A program made the position numbers and the translations under genes. Below the pieces are notes generated by a model. The model was not told the DNA's origin. It did no database searches and saw only the letters and a program-made list of their open reading frames with translations. A stretch of DNA of 64,000 nucleotides, taken from Mnemiopsis leidyi (Eukaryota; Ctenophora; Tentaculata; Lobata; Bolinopsidae). Positions 1 through 12,300 of this stretch are shown in pieces. The stretch is taken from contig JH152778.1 in the NCBI GenBank assembly GCA_000226015.1, positions 47,653 through 111,652 of the forward strand. The letters are read 5' to 3'. Within the stretch, counting starts at the first letter, position 1. Each line of letters opens with the position of its first letter.

Positions 1-246
1 TACATTCAAGGCAGAGAGGGCATGGCGGTTTTTATTGACTTTGAGGAAGGAGTATGTAAAGTCTTGAAACCTCAGGGAGTGTCCATGAAGAAAATCTGCT
101 AGATTGGTATTGTCAATACGGCTTTCATGACGTTTGAAGAGAGGGTTTTTTAGGGAATTCCAGGTATTGATGTAGCCTTGTAGGTGTTCGTCTTATCGAA
201 AGATCGACATCATCTGTATTACAGAAACCAATTTTAACAAGAATAT

Positions 247-578
247 TTGGATTGTGTATTAAATGGTAGAAATCTAAAGAAAACTGAACAAGAAAAGGAA
301 TTAGGTGTTCTTACCTCTGGCACCTTGCTTTGGAATGATCAGATTGAATCGTGTATCAGTAAAGCTAATCAAATGTTATACTGGATTTTAATAAATTTAA
401 ATTTAATTAGCAGGGAAAGATTTTTAATGCTCAGGGTTTATATAAGTATAATAAGGCTACATCTTGAATACTGCGTTAGGCTATGGAATCCTGCAGCAGA
501 GCGCGAGAATTGGTTCTTGATACTAAGGATTTAGAGCCTTCAGAGACGCTTTACGAGGATGATTGATGATTCAAGTTA
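247..578 (+). mobile_element. LINE reverse-transcriptase C-terminal fragment
   Basis: The frame reads like the end of a CR1/L2/Jockey-type non-LTR reverse transcriptase. It has a 'KELGVL' start, a 'KANQML' helix and an 'LEYCVRLWNP' segment equivalent to the common 'HLEYAVQVWNP', followed by 'LQRRFTRM'. One in-frame TAG (532-534) separates the 'LWNP' part from 'LQRRFTRM'. No palm-domain catalytic motif or endonuclease is present upstream, so this is a short 3'-end copy. Family level (non-LTR RT) is secure; clade assignment is not. Confidence 0.7.
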
Positions 579-885
579 AACAGTAGTAATGAGCAATTTG
601 AAACTATATATATAGCTTTACCACAGAGGTCACATTTAAGAGCAGTCAGTGTTTAAGAGCAGTCAGTGCACAATTGCGCTATTTGGTGTTCTCTGCATAT
701 TTCCGAACATAAAAATTTGGTGCTGTTCTATGGCCAGTGCGCTCAACGTATTTGTTATATTGCTACACGTCGCATAGCCCCGGCGCGCGCGTGAGACTAA
801 TCTGTTAGACGTTGCCTCACGACCTGTAGTCTTGACGTGAGTCGGGTATCACCGCGACAACCTGTAGTCTGACTCATTCGAAGCG

Positions 886-1426
886 AAAATGACAGGAGGG
901 AGAGCGCTGCTGCACTGTATAACAACCTGACCAGCTGCCGCAAGGCGGCAGCCCCACGGTACGCGCGCGCCGCGGCGCGATATTGCTAAGCCATTATATT
1001 GTATATGTTATTGTAGGTTGATAACCTACTGCCGCGGCCATCACGCACTCTCACGCATTTCTGGCCTGGCGACATTTCGAAGAAATTCTAAACGCGCATC
1101 GCCCGTTAACAAGTTGACTTTACCAGGTGCTCACGCGCGTGGCTGCTTCTCGGTGTGCGGTGGCGCCGCGCGCGCGCAAAAGTGCCTCGGGCGATGCGTC
1201 AACGAGCGATGCGCGGCCAGAAATGCGTGAGAGCGCGTGATGGCCGCGACAGTAGGTTATCAACCTACAAGTGGCGGCGTGGCCTTGACGAGATTATATC
1301 CGCCTAACGTTCTAACGAAACGTTCAGCTTTAGCTGCGTGAGTCGGGTATCACCGCGACAAGCGTGGCCGCGCGCGTGAGACAAGTTAAAACTGTTGTAC
1401 AGCAGCGCGCACCCTCCCGTCATTTT
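886..1426. mobile_element. GC-rich non-autonomous element with outer inverted repeats
   Basis: The segment starting AAAATGACAGGAGGG at 886 is an imperfect inverted copy of the segment ending CCTCCCGTCATTTT at 1426; the arms are about 30 bp. A second element (1012-1269) lies inside it. The phrase GAGTCGGGTATCACCGCGAC occurs both near 840 and near 1340, in direct orientation. The right arm resembles sequence at about 56720-56755, so this is a dispersed family. No coding capacity is seen. The outer boundaries are approximate. Confidence 0.5.
1012..1269. mobile_element. MITE with 54-bp terminal inverted repeats
   Basis: The ends TGTAGGTTGATAACCTACTG and CAGTAGGTTATCAACCTACA are exact inverses, and the inverted repeat continues with few mismatches for about 54 bp, to ...CATTTCTGGCC / GGCCAGAAATG.... 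The terminus is itself a small palindrome (TAGGTTGATAACCTA). The 258-bp element is strongly GC-rich inside and has no gene. I see no clear target-site duplication, so the superfamily is open. Confidence 0.7.
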
Positions 1427-2019
1427 ATTCTCGTCTTTAAATGTTCATCGTCTTTAAATCTTTTTAAAAGTAATTAAGAGACATTTAAGAGTAAATCTAA
1501 AGTCCTTGGGACCACTATAGTAGTGGATATTATTAACAAACTATTACTATAGTAGTGGATATTATTGGGATATTTCGGAGGAAGTTTTGATGTTTGAATT
1601 GTGTAGAAAATAGAAGTAAAATGAAGAACAAGATTAAGCATATCTTATTTCTTATTTGCATATGTTATTTGTTTAAGATACATTTTTTGTTGCTATAAAG
1701 AAGTAAATTAACATTTACAGTTCTGATTTTAATTTTACTTAATTACTCTGTATGACTAAGAAATGCGATCGTTTTAGAAAACTTTTTTAATCGAAATAAA
1801 TTCAAACAGACACGTTCGTACTTTGTATTCATTCTTAAAATGTACACGAAATTGTTATGTTTATATCGATAAAGCTTTCGTCACTCTAAAAGTTTTTAGA
1901 TAATATATAAAATAAATAAAATAAATAATAAATAATGATGCCAGCATCATCACACATAATCACTCAAAATATCAAAATAAATTTACAAATTGTTAAAACC
2001 TCAAAAAGTTATGAAAAAT
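1427..2019. other. AT-rich spacer, no gene seen
   Basis: AT-rich sequence between the GC-rich inverted-repeat element and the LINE fragment. A 20-bp phrase (CACTATAGTAGTGGATATTA and its neighbour) is repeated directly near 1510-1565. I see no coding exon here. Confidence 0.5.
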
Positions 2020-2586
2020 CTAATGAATGTTTATAAACCTCTTCTGAGCAACAATAGGATTATCCTTAAGATAAGTATTGTGCTTTAACTTATTCTCCAA
2101 ATAATTTACACCTTCTATTCTATTTAAAACTTCATCAGAGATTTCCCAAAAATTTCCCACACCACATATACCCAAAGCTTTAGTTTTACACTTAAACACT
2201 TCTAAATTGGATTTAAAAACGTTTAGACTAGAAGAAATCTTAACCTCAATAGGTAACTTATTCCATATTAACATAACTCTATCATTTAAATAATTTCTCC
2301 TGATTCGACTGATCTTTGAATCTTTACTCTTTCCTGGTTTACAAAGAACATTTAATCCATAGTAATAAATGTCGTAGTCTTTCACAAATATTACAAATTT
2401 TGATTGCTGTTGTATCTGCAAATCAGATAAAATGCACTTAACGGTGACTATAGACTGAATTGACATAAAGCGAAAAGATAAATTGTTTTCATTAGATAGG
2501 ACAGGAGTATAAAAGGCGTGTTTTAAATTGAGCTGAGTCATACTAAATTTTTTTCTGAGCTCAATCTGCTCATCGCGATTGTTCAA
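2020..2586 (-). mobile_element. LINE ORF2 3'-terminal fragment
   Basis: The 188-residue frame carries the C-terminal signature found after the reverse transcriptase of CR1/L2-like LINEs: 'RIRRNYLNDRVMLIWNKLP' followed by 'SSSLNVFKSNLEVFK', matching the usual pattern R-R-x-F-x-x-R-V-x-x-x-W-N-x-L-P ... S-V-x-x-F-K. The stretch is uninterrupted. The upstream RT and endonuclease are absent, so it is a 5'-truncated copy, the usual fate of LINE insertions. It is on the opposite strand to the fragment at 247-578 and is probably a separate insertion. Confidence 0.65.
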
Positions 2587-2707
2587 GTCAAAAAATAAGT
2601 TTCCTAAAAGGACTGCATTTCTTAGTCACACAAAGAAATTAGTAACATTCAAATCAGAACTGTTATGAGACTGAATAACTATCCGCTGCTGCTACATATA
2701 ACATTTA

Positions 2708-4400
2708 CAGTAATCCCTCGATATACCAGGCCTCTCGAGTCTCGGGAGAAAGGGTTGAGTCTTGGTAAAAAGAAGGGTCTGGTAAATAGATTTACCAAAA
2801 TATGGCCTAATTTTGGCCAAAAATAGAAACTTAAGATATTGATAGCTGTATGTTAACGTCATCCTGATCAAATGCCTTGATAAAAGTAGATTTAGAACTG
2901 TGAGAATGGATCCAACGGTCTGAATTACATCTTCAATCAGCAATCTCAATGTCGATCATTTTATTATGTATGTATGCAGTTGTTCCTTTGCATATATCAG
3001 TACACGTGTGTATGAGCTTTCAGCTTGTATGTTGAGGCTCTATCATGGTTTCACATGGCAAGAGATACCATTACCAAATTTGCATGTGTGCTGGTGCCTG
3101 CTATTGAAAGCTCATATCCCGTGGCCTTGTCTGACTCTTAATCGATCTATGTATCGTGTCATTGGTGAATGCAATCACGTTATACTGACCATATAAGGGT
3201 CTAAATAGGGTTTTTGTGCTTTGGGACTGCCACCATATGATTGGCCGTTAAATTTTACGTCAAAATGTAGGTCTAACTTTTCTTCTAGCTCAAATTTGAA
3301 AATTTTTAAATTTGGGGCTTATAAGGGGTCACTTAAGGGGTCACGTGATGATTTATCGGATTTGAAACTATCAAATTCGGATTCCTCGTCAAATTTTACG
3401 TGACCTAAATACTGGTCTAAACTCTAACTTTTCTCCTAGCTCAAAGTTGAAAATTTTCATTTTTGGCCTTATAAGGGGTCACTTTAAGAGTCACGTGATC
3501 ATTTTTCGGCTCGGAAACTATGAAATTCGGATTCCTCGTTAAATTTTACGTCAAAATACTGGTCTAACATTTCTTTTTAGGCTCTTATATCAAATTGTTA
3601 CATAGCCTAAGCCATAGAACCCGCTAAAATCTACAATACCTGAAATTTTCATGACTCTATCTCTTTCTGTTTAAACTCCAATCCGTTTGCATAAAAGCCT
3701 CGGCAAATCGATTGAGGATAGTCTTGAGGTTCAAAAGTTTTTGGTTTAGTGTCTTTTATGGGTCAAAATTATGGTAGGATAAAAATATGAGGATTTTTCC
3801 AAAAATCCCCAAATTTTGTCATCCAAATTAAATTGTCGCATTTTCACGTTAAATTATTTCAAAGAAATCAAAATCATTTCTTGATAAAATCTTGAAAAAC
3901 TAAATTTGTCAAAAATCATTTTCTTCGTTATCATCGTCTCCATCCTCGTCTCCTCCTCATTGACTCTGCTTGCCCGTGAAGTCCCAGGTGTATGCCCTCC
4001 TTAACAGGCGATTAAGCTTGTCCATTCAGTTTTTAATTTTTATTCTAAATAACTTTTTATTCACCAAAGAAATGAGTATCCTTGTCTCTCTGAACACGTG
4101 ATACAACTCAACTGACATTTTCACCTCAAATTAGCTATATTTAAGCCATGATTACAGAAAAATTGATTTGGGGGATTTTAAGGTGCAGCTAAAATTTTGG
4201 CAGGACAAAAATATTGGGTTTTTGTCCAAAAATCGCAAAATTTTGTACCCCATAAATGTCTTGTAAAGTAAATATTTTCTTAAAAATTTCCAAATTTTGA
4301 AAAAAATGTGAAAATATTGAAAAATTTCGGAGGAAAGCAAGAAGACCTAGTAAATAGAGGGACCCGGTAAATAAAGGCGGGGTAAATCGAGGGTTTACTG
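2708..4400. mobile_element. Non-autonomous pogo/Tigger-like (Tc1/mariner) transposon
   Basis: The left end CAGTAATCCCTCGATATACC (2708) is the inverse of the right end GGTAAATCGAGGGTTTACTG (4400) with two differences. TA flanks both sides (2706-2707 and 4401-4402), the target duplication expected for Tc1/mariner/pogo. CAGTA-ACCTCGA-type ends are typical of Tigger elements. The 1.7-kb interior has no recognisable transposase. It contains tandem 141-150 bp repeats (listed separately) and a shorter duplicated phrase near 3780 and 4200. It ends about 150 bp before the RIIa-type gene. Confidence 0.65.
3250..3570. repeat. Tandem repeat, about 2.2 copies of a 141-150 bp unit
   Basis: Unit starts AAATTTTACGT lie at 3250, 3391 and 3541. 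Each full unit contains the phrases CTTATAAGGGGTCACTT and GTCACGTGAT(C/G)ATTT and ends with TTCGGATTCCTCGT. It lies inside the pogo-like element. Each unit carries a CACGTG palindrome. Confidence 0.75.
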
Positions 4401-4633
4401 TATTAATTTCATTTAACTTAGATGTTTGTTTTTTCAAGATTTAATGTAACAGTTATTCAATTTAAGATATTTTTAGACTTTAGAGTTTAGGTGTGATGAT
4501 GCTGACATCTTAATCAATTATTTATTATTCATTCTTTATTATAGGCAAAGGAAAGAAGGTTGTGCCCCAAGAGATATTACCAAATCCATATTGTTGCTTT
4601 CTTACCCACTTCCTCCTTCTGCAGTTCAGGAGT

Positions 4634-5678
4634 ATGTTGCGCATAGAAATTCCTCACCTCATGAAGAACATCCTGAAAGAGATAAACAAAGCCGTTCTGA
4701 AACAACAATCTTCTATTGTTGAGCCAGATAAGGTTATGTCACATGAGGAGATTGTAGAGTTCTTGGCAGTGTATCTCAACACTATGGCACGCCTCAGAGA
4801 CAGCACTGGTGAGGTAAGGATTTTATTAGATCCTTTAATTTTGACATGAAAAAAAATCAACGTGCCTGGCACATGCACATAGCAATGTAGGCAGTCTAGA
4901 AGAAGCCAGACTGGTCCGCTTAACACTACTGGTCAGGTTTCCCCTGTGTAGGTTCAAATTTGGAACACTCGGTCGTGTGACCAAGGATGATCTTATAAAT
5001 GTGCTGCTTGCTGCACCGGTATACCTTTTCGACTGCCAACTTTTCATAATAGGCTTGTGTCAAGTGAAACTGCATGTTGAATTTTCTTTTTCCTGCCAAC
5101 TCCTGTCAATCAGTTGTTTGTAACATTCCGTTCCAGTGTTTCCATGACGTAACCAATTATAATACCTGCAGAACCCTCTAGAGATAGAAGTTGACATAGA
5201 GCAGTTCGAAGATGAAGGACATGTCGACCTTCACATCACCGAATCTGACTTCACTGATGAGACCAAACCGATCACTGTGTCCAGTCTTGTGAGTGTCAGT
5301 AAAAGCCCCAAAACCGGCAGTTTGGTCAGTTTACAGAGTCACAAGTCTGCTGAGAAGGCAGAGGATGTGAAAGAGGTGCAAGAACTAAGACAGACTGAGA
5401 AAAATGAAGATGAAATACAGGGTGAAGAGTCTAAACAGCCTGAGAAAAATGAAGAAGAACTGCAGGAACAGAAAGAAGAGCAACCTGAGCAGACAGTGCC
5501 AGTCGATCAGGAGACTGACGTTGAAAGTAAGGAGGAAGAAGTTGGGCAGCCTGAGGAAAATGAAGAAGATCTGCAGGAACAGGAAGAAGAGGAACCTGAG
5601 CAGACAGTGCCAGTCGATCAGGAGGGAGACGTTGAAAGCAAGGAGAAAGATGCTACTGAGGATGTACCGGCAAATTAG
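4634..5678 (+). CDS. Acidic protein with probable RIIa (CABYR-like) docking domain
   Basis: Two exons are supported: 4625-4813 (coding from ATG 4634) and 5172-5678, joined in phase 0 with donor GAG|GTAAGG and acceptor CTGCAG. The N-terminal part (IEIPHLMKNILKEINKAVLK...FLAVYLNTM) resembles the R-subunit dimerisation/docking fold of CABYR, ropporin and SPA17: Pro, amphipathic helix, then a second helix ending in 'YxxxxxxLR'. Such proteins dock AKAPs, often in cilia or flagella; this role is inference. The tail (about 165 residues) is strongly acidic and holds two copies of a roughly 37-residue repeat around 'PEQTVPVDQE'. The frame is also open upstream to about 4545, so a longer N-terminus or an upstream exon is possible. 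Protein length from the chosen ATG is 228 residues. The polyA signal is at 6122. Confidence 0.6.
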
Positions 5679-6121
5679 TCGTGTTCTAATTTCATGTTTC
5701 TACTTGAAAAAAGTCATCTAACTAACTGGGATTGCTGCTGATTTGAAATGTTCAAATATCCGATATGAGATATGAAATGCAGTATGTGCAATGTGCAAAA
5801 TATAATTTTGATAAGTCTAAGAGTTTTTAATTTCACTTCATTATTTTTGGACAATTTTGTAATTTTTCTAATCAATCATATATTTTCTATTCTAAATGAA
5901 TTGAAACTCTTGTGGGAGTACATGATTATGAATTAATGTTGTTCTATTTCGAAGGTTACTCGATGAGTAAGTTATTATGAATTTCGCTATGTTTTCTAAA
6001 ATGTTGAATATTTGATTTTGTAATTGATATTGTATTTAAGATTGGGAATTTTCTCTAGAGTAATTTATGTAAAACTGCTTATAGGACATATTTTTAGGAG
6101 ATATTGCCTCCTGCACAGTTA

Positions 6122-6127
6122 AATAAA
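6122..6127 (+). terminator. PolyA signal AATAAA of the RIIa-type gene
   Basis: AATAAA, 444 nt after the stop codon at 5676-5678 and about 200 nt before the start of the next plus-strand gene. Confidence 0.55.
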
Positions 6128-6329
6128 ATCTCAAGATTTTACAATAATTAGAACTACTCATTTTAGACTAATTTAACAGCATGTAGATAGTGGTTATTGT
6201 TAATTTAACAAAACTGCCATGTTCACGTCCAATCCTATCAAATTATCCTCGACAAATTTTTCTTGTTTCACGGCCTCAAACAATCTATCTTGAAACTCTA
6301 GTAAATGATCACGTAATTTGTCGCTTGCG

Positions 6330-9300
6330 ATGAGTGCTGAGGATTGGGAACAACGGTTTGAGGCTGTTGTCAGAGAGACTGAGAGAAACTTAGCTAAAGT
6401 AAAGGGAACACTTCAACACACACCCTCCAAATACGCTGGTTAGTATTGTAACCATTCAGCACATGTGTTGTTTAGATTAGTCGTTTTAGAAAGTTTAGTA
6501 AGCATATAGAGGATATAATATATAATATATAAGGATATAAAGATTAAAAACGAAGTTAAAACCGTTGCAGTACCACTGTTAACAACCGCTAATATACCGC
6601 AATTCTCGACGGTTCTCTTCCTTTACAAACAAAATTCTCTATCCAACACAAAACCGCCCAACTAGTTGGAGAAACGAAGAAAAGCAACAATCTTCTGGAC
6701 CTTGCCTCGCCGTACAAACTGACAAACAGCACTCCCCTCAACTACAAGTACACTTCCAACAACAACGTCAAGTACAAGTCTCCTGAGTCCAGACTCCAAG
6801 ACTCCAGAATACAGGACTCCAGATTCAATTCCAGCTATGGTGCTGAGAATGATCCAAGAAGTGTCCGATTTTCTAGTCCAACCAGAGATTCTGCTTGTCA
6901 CAAAGAAGTATGTGACATTTTCCAGTTATTATCTAATTACCTTGCTAAGTTAATAGACGTTTTTGATTTGGGAAGAAATTTTTTTCATTATATGACCGCG
7001 ATTAAACAATGAAAACCAGATACGACCAACAAATTTCGAGAAACGATGTCACGAGGTAGAAACGATTCTCATCCCCCCTCCCTCCAAAGATTTTGACGTC
7101 AGAATTGTTTAAAGGGGTCAGAAATGCTTTGTAACAAGTGAAAAAGTTTCGAAAGAAGTAAAATCAATCTCATAACATTCCAGTTGTGGCAGCAAGAGAA
7201 CGAGATATTGACGTTAAGGAAACAGGTTAGTTTACTCCAACAGTCGAACGTGCATTACGAACAGGAGACGAAATTGCTAAAGTCACAAGTACTGTCGTTA
7301 AAGAACAGACAGAATTCGACTCTACCTGCAAATAGCCGAGATATTTCACGGGAATTCGATAAGGTTCTGTCTTTAGTAATCTGTCTTTTAGTTCTGTCTT
7401 TAGTAATCCTCTTTTCCTTTTTTCTTACATTAACGTCGATTTTTTTCCAAACAGCTAAGACAAATTTCAAATTTTCATATCGTAGAATTTCAATTTTGAC
7501 TAACAAATAGAACATTAACAAAATTTAATCTGATAAATTTCCAACTATCCCAGTTCAAAGACGAAGTAATGGCAGAGCTAAGGCGTGTGAAACAGACTTC
7601 AGGACACGGTCTGTCTGAAGGATATGTTGAGAAAGAGATCTCTGCAATAAGAAAAGATCTAGATACCGGGTATCTTTTTTAATTTTCTCCCCTATTTGGA
7701 TTATTTGGTCCTCCACAACTTTATTTTCTTTTAACTGTTAAGCATTTTTTGTTTGCCGTAGCAAAAATATCATATGAGTTGCCTTCCAAGTACATATATA
7801 TGTAAGATTGATATTAGATCAAACAAATTCGATATTTGCCTTGCCAAGGATCTTAAAGAATACGCAACATGTGATAGACTTGCTGAATCAATCCCTTCAT
7901 TCAGTCCAGGATTACCAACCTAACAATTGTTTATATAACAAGCTACCATGATGGTGCTGATCCCCGCAATGAAAAACAATATCGCGGTGATCGAAAGAGA
8001 AATTGTAACGATGACTTCCAAATAATTGTCCCCATATTTGGATATAGCAATATCGGTATGATAATGTTCTGGATCACGTCTAAACTCTGATGTTGAGTCC
8101 ATGTAATTTCCGTTTACAGTTTCCTCCCAGAGACCAACTGCTTCGGTCATTCTATCAAAACTTGGAGCAGTAGTGGAGTCCTCAGCCTGTAAATGAGTGT
8201 AAAGTTTTAAATTTTCTCTGAAAATTTCTGCATCTTCTGTCCTGTTCCTTGATCTCTTTAGGATTGAATGCTTGATCTCTTTTGGAGCGGAATGGGTCTT
8301 CAGTATCACAAGAGCATACAAAAATACAAATAAAGCTTGCATGTTTATATAAATGCCAGCGATTGAGAAAGCAAACAAATAAGAGACACTAGCTTTTAAT
8401 AGAAGGCTGTTTCAATCGTTCGACAAGTTAAAGAACAATATTGCGTCTACCTTTGCTGTACAGGTGCATTACATCATCAAAAGTAAATGCTTGCGAATGC
8501 CACTTTCGCAGCTCGCATAATAAGTGTTGATTATTTAGTTGTTTAAACATCTTTTGTTGTAAAATCCGATTAACAATGGGGTGACATCGTAGCACATCTT
8601 CACTCATGCGTGGGCTCGTCGGACCATGAACCACCGACATACATTTAGACATAAACTTCCTCATGTAAAACTCTCACCTACAACCTTGTACACAGTTTAT
8701 CGACAATCGATCTGCATTAAGCTTCGGTAAACTTGACATCGTTTATCAATTCTTATTAAAGGATGAAATGATCAAGATTAGCCCAGGAATCAACTCGGTC
8801 AGCAGTAGCACACCCACCACAATATCAACTTAAATCATGATCGATTTTTCTTCCATCGACAGTGTCACATCTGAGCCCCTTTCCGTAGTATCCGTAGAGG
8901 AAACTATTGCAGGAAATGACAATAGCCATTATTCTTATCGACTAAACAGTCGAGGGAGCCTAGCGAGGGCGGCTGACAACCGGTGTTCTAAGACCTGTGA
9001 AGGGACTGTAGATCATCTTACTTATGTTCAGAGTGAAGACTGAAGATCATAACTGAGGAAGCCAAGGGAAGAGGTATTGGAGATGGGAAATAGGGAAACA
9101 GACGACTTGATCAAACTTGTTCTCGCTTAAGAACTTTGCCACGTCAACTTGGTCAGAAAGAATAGTAACTTTGGTGGGAAGAAATACAAACTCCGGATTC
9201 CTTAGGTCTTGATCGGTAACAATGACACTTTATCGAATGATATTGCCTCTTGTTTTTGTGAAGCAATATTAGTGCAACTGAATTCCCAAAAATCAATAGG

Positions 9301-12300
9301 AGTATTGTTAATATAGACCTTGATACAAAAACACTCCTAACTGTGACAGAAGGTTCAAAAGGCTCGGAACGATTCTCAGGAACTCTTGGAATCATTTTAG
9401 CGATATCATAACAAGACTATACCGACAACAGCGATAGAGATACTTCAAATTAATAGAAATGCTTGGTATTTGGGCAATGACTTAGTAGAAAGAACAACGT
9501 GCTTCAACCTACTGCAAAATAATCGGGCCGAAATATCTACTACGTTTCTATTTTCCTTTTTAAAAGTAAATTTTGGGAACAGATCATAGAGTTCTAATTG
9601 ATTATCTCTCCATGAGATCTAGGTTCTGATTGGTTCTCCGCAGGAAATGTGCATTCTCATTTATCTAGAATTCTACGAGGTTGAAGAAGATATTCAATGA
9701 TTTTATTGGTTAGTGCAGAGTTCTGGCAATTGCCAAATGGTTGGAAAGATTTTGTTGAGTCATAGCACAGTTTGGCATGAAACTTTTAACTCCGGACCAG
9801 GTTAAAGCCGTTAAAATCGTCTTAAATCCGGAATTAAGTTGGTCCGATAATTTGTTCTTCTGGAATTTTGTTGACTGTCCAATATGTTGGCTCACTTGGC
9901 CCTAAAGTCATGTGTGCCGGAGGTTTGCTGGTCCGGAAGTTCGAGTTCAGACAAACGGAAAATGTATTCTTCTCGCATATACAAAGCTTATTCCGGGACC
10001 ACCTTAGATTTTACCGAAAAAAATCGACACTTTGGTCAATGTTCCTGGATCGATTAGGTTTCGAAAATTTTGTGGTCCGGAGTTGCATGGTCCAGGGTCG
10101 GATGGTCTGTACAAATTTAAAGATAACGGCATCTGCGGGGATACGATAAAACGGTGCAGTTGCAGTTATTTAATGATAAACAAAATAAGTACGGTCAGCT
10201 TTGTCTTGATACAATGTTTTGGAAGGCGAGAATATTAATGGATGAGAATTGAGATCCGTCTAGCTCTAATGTTCTCACGTAACGCTCTGAACAGTTACGA
10301 GACGATCTCTTATTTCATTGCATCTTCTAATTATTTACTCATGAAAACTGATAGAAAAAAAGCATTTAAAGAACTTTACAAATCCATACAATACATCGAA
10401 GAAAGGGAACAGCAAATTACTTGTATTAACTAGCATTCATCTCTAAAAATATCTAAATGAAGTAAATTAAACTATCGTGCTCAAAGTTAAATTCGAATTT
10501 CCTGAGCCTGTAGTGAGATCTAAATTGTTACACTTTCGAATTTTAAAAGAAATTCTAACTCATAAATAAGTAAAAAGGAGTACTCCTATCGTCGCTTCAA
10601 AACAAAACAAGTGCACCTTTTGCGAACTAGATTCACTTCTGGATTCTTCCAACGCAGGAGTTGTTGGCGGCAATGAATAATCGGATTCGTGCGTAACCAC
10701 TGTGCCCGTTTCCTTTTCATCTGTAGGCTCACGTTCAGTTGCGGGTTCTGTTACATTTTTAGCTACTGATTCTGTTACATTTTCAGCTGCTGGTTCTGTT
10801 ACATTTTCAGCTGCTGGTTCTGTTACATTTTTAGCTGCTGGTTCTGTTACCTTTTCAGCTACTGGTTCTGTTACCTTTTCAGCTACTTCAGTTAGATTTC
10901 TATCCGCGGCTTCAGATACGTTTCTAATTGGAGGGTCAGTTGCAGTCGGAGGATTAGGCAGCCCTTCACTTTGGGTTAAGACCGGGCCTGCTTCCGATGA
11001 CGTGGCTGCTGTACAGAGCAGGGCGAGGAACATGCAGTACAACCGTAGCATGAGGGAGGTAGTGCTGGTGCAACGTTGCCGTAAACAATAAATGAGAAAT
11101 GAGGGGTTTTTGTTAAAATTGAACGCTGGTTTTAAATCTTTTGTTTAAGATGCGGCGCAGTGCTACTCCACTTGTTCCTTCGAACAAAAGAAACGCAAAC
11201 TTGATTTGTGCGATTTGGCTTAAACGGGTCATGTCAGCCAGCATTAATAGTGAATTCTTTGAAAAATGGTTGTTTTGTTGATTAACTTAAAATGGTCAAA
11301 TCATTGATATTTTCGATCAACTTACTCAACACTAGTTATTATCTATAGACAAATTACATTTTAAAAACGAACATACACATTTGGCAAAGGTATGAGATGG
11401 TAATAGTAATAGAGAAAGTTGTTGTGTGTGAAACGGCATAAAATTACGAATTAACCTTATCGTCAAATTCGTAATAGAGAAAGGTATTTTGGGGAGGCCG
11501 AGGCAGGGGTTCGAAATCGTTTATATCACGTGATAGCGTTACTTCATATTGACTGACCTTACTTCTCAATTGTCTGATCTTATCACACGGTACTATTCTT
11601 TTTTAAATTGAAATTCTCTATTCCTCTGTCCTAATGCTAGTTTTTCAGAAATTCTCTATTCCTCTGTCCTAATGCTAGTTTTTCAGAAAGCTGAGACAAG
11701 CGGAGGACTTTCAAGAAGTAAAGAACGATCTTGAGAAACTGAGAAGTAGACTTGGTATATAACTTGTAAACTTGTATTTTATTCAATTACTTTTTGTTCA
11801 AGTTAAGTTCTTTTATTTCACGTCCATCCCCTCGCTCTATTTGCCGTTAAACTTAATGTAGATCTAGTGCCTTGGCCCTTGTTTCATTATTATGCTGTCT
11901 CTTCAAAGATTTAGTGTTCTATTTCAGTTCAAGTAGAGTTGGAGGTGAAGTCTGCTATTTCGGATAGCAAGGAGTGTATACGGAAATGTCAACGTATGAA
12001 CAGCGAAGCGTCCCATTTCTCTGAGACCATGCGCCTTCAAAACAGATCTACAAGCTCTCAACTGCAGTCATTAAACGATAATTGCGCTCATTTATCCATT
12101 CTCAGGTATATAATTAGAACATACAAGGTCCCCTGCCCCATTTAATTACCGCGTAAATCAATTTTGGATAATACATATTACAGAGCTTTGCGGAAGTTAG
12201 AGGGTCTTTTCTTTCACGTTGCCTGAATCTAATGGTCACAATTAAATAACTGCAGTTTTGTTGCGCGCAATTGTTAAATATTGTATCAAGTTTAGTTGTC

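Noticed and set aside
10702-11091. Plus-strand 129-codon frame
   Set aside because: Shadow of the minus-strand mucin-like gene, which has a signal peptide and glycosylation repeats.
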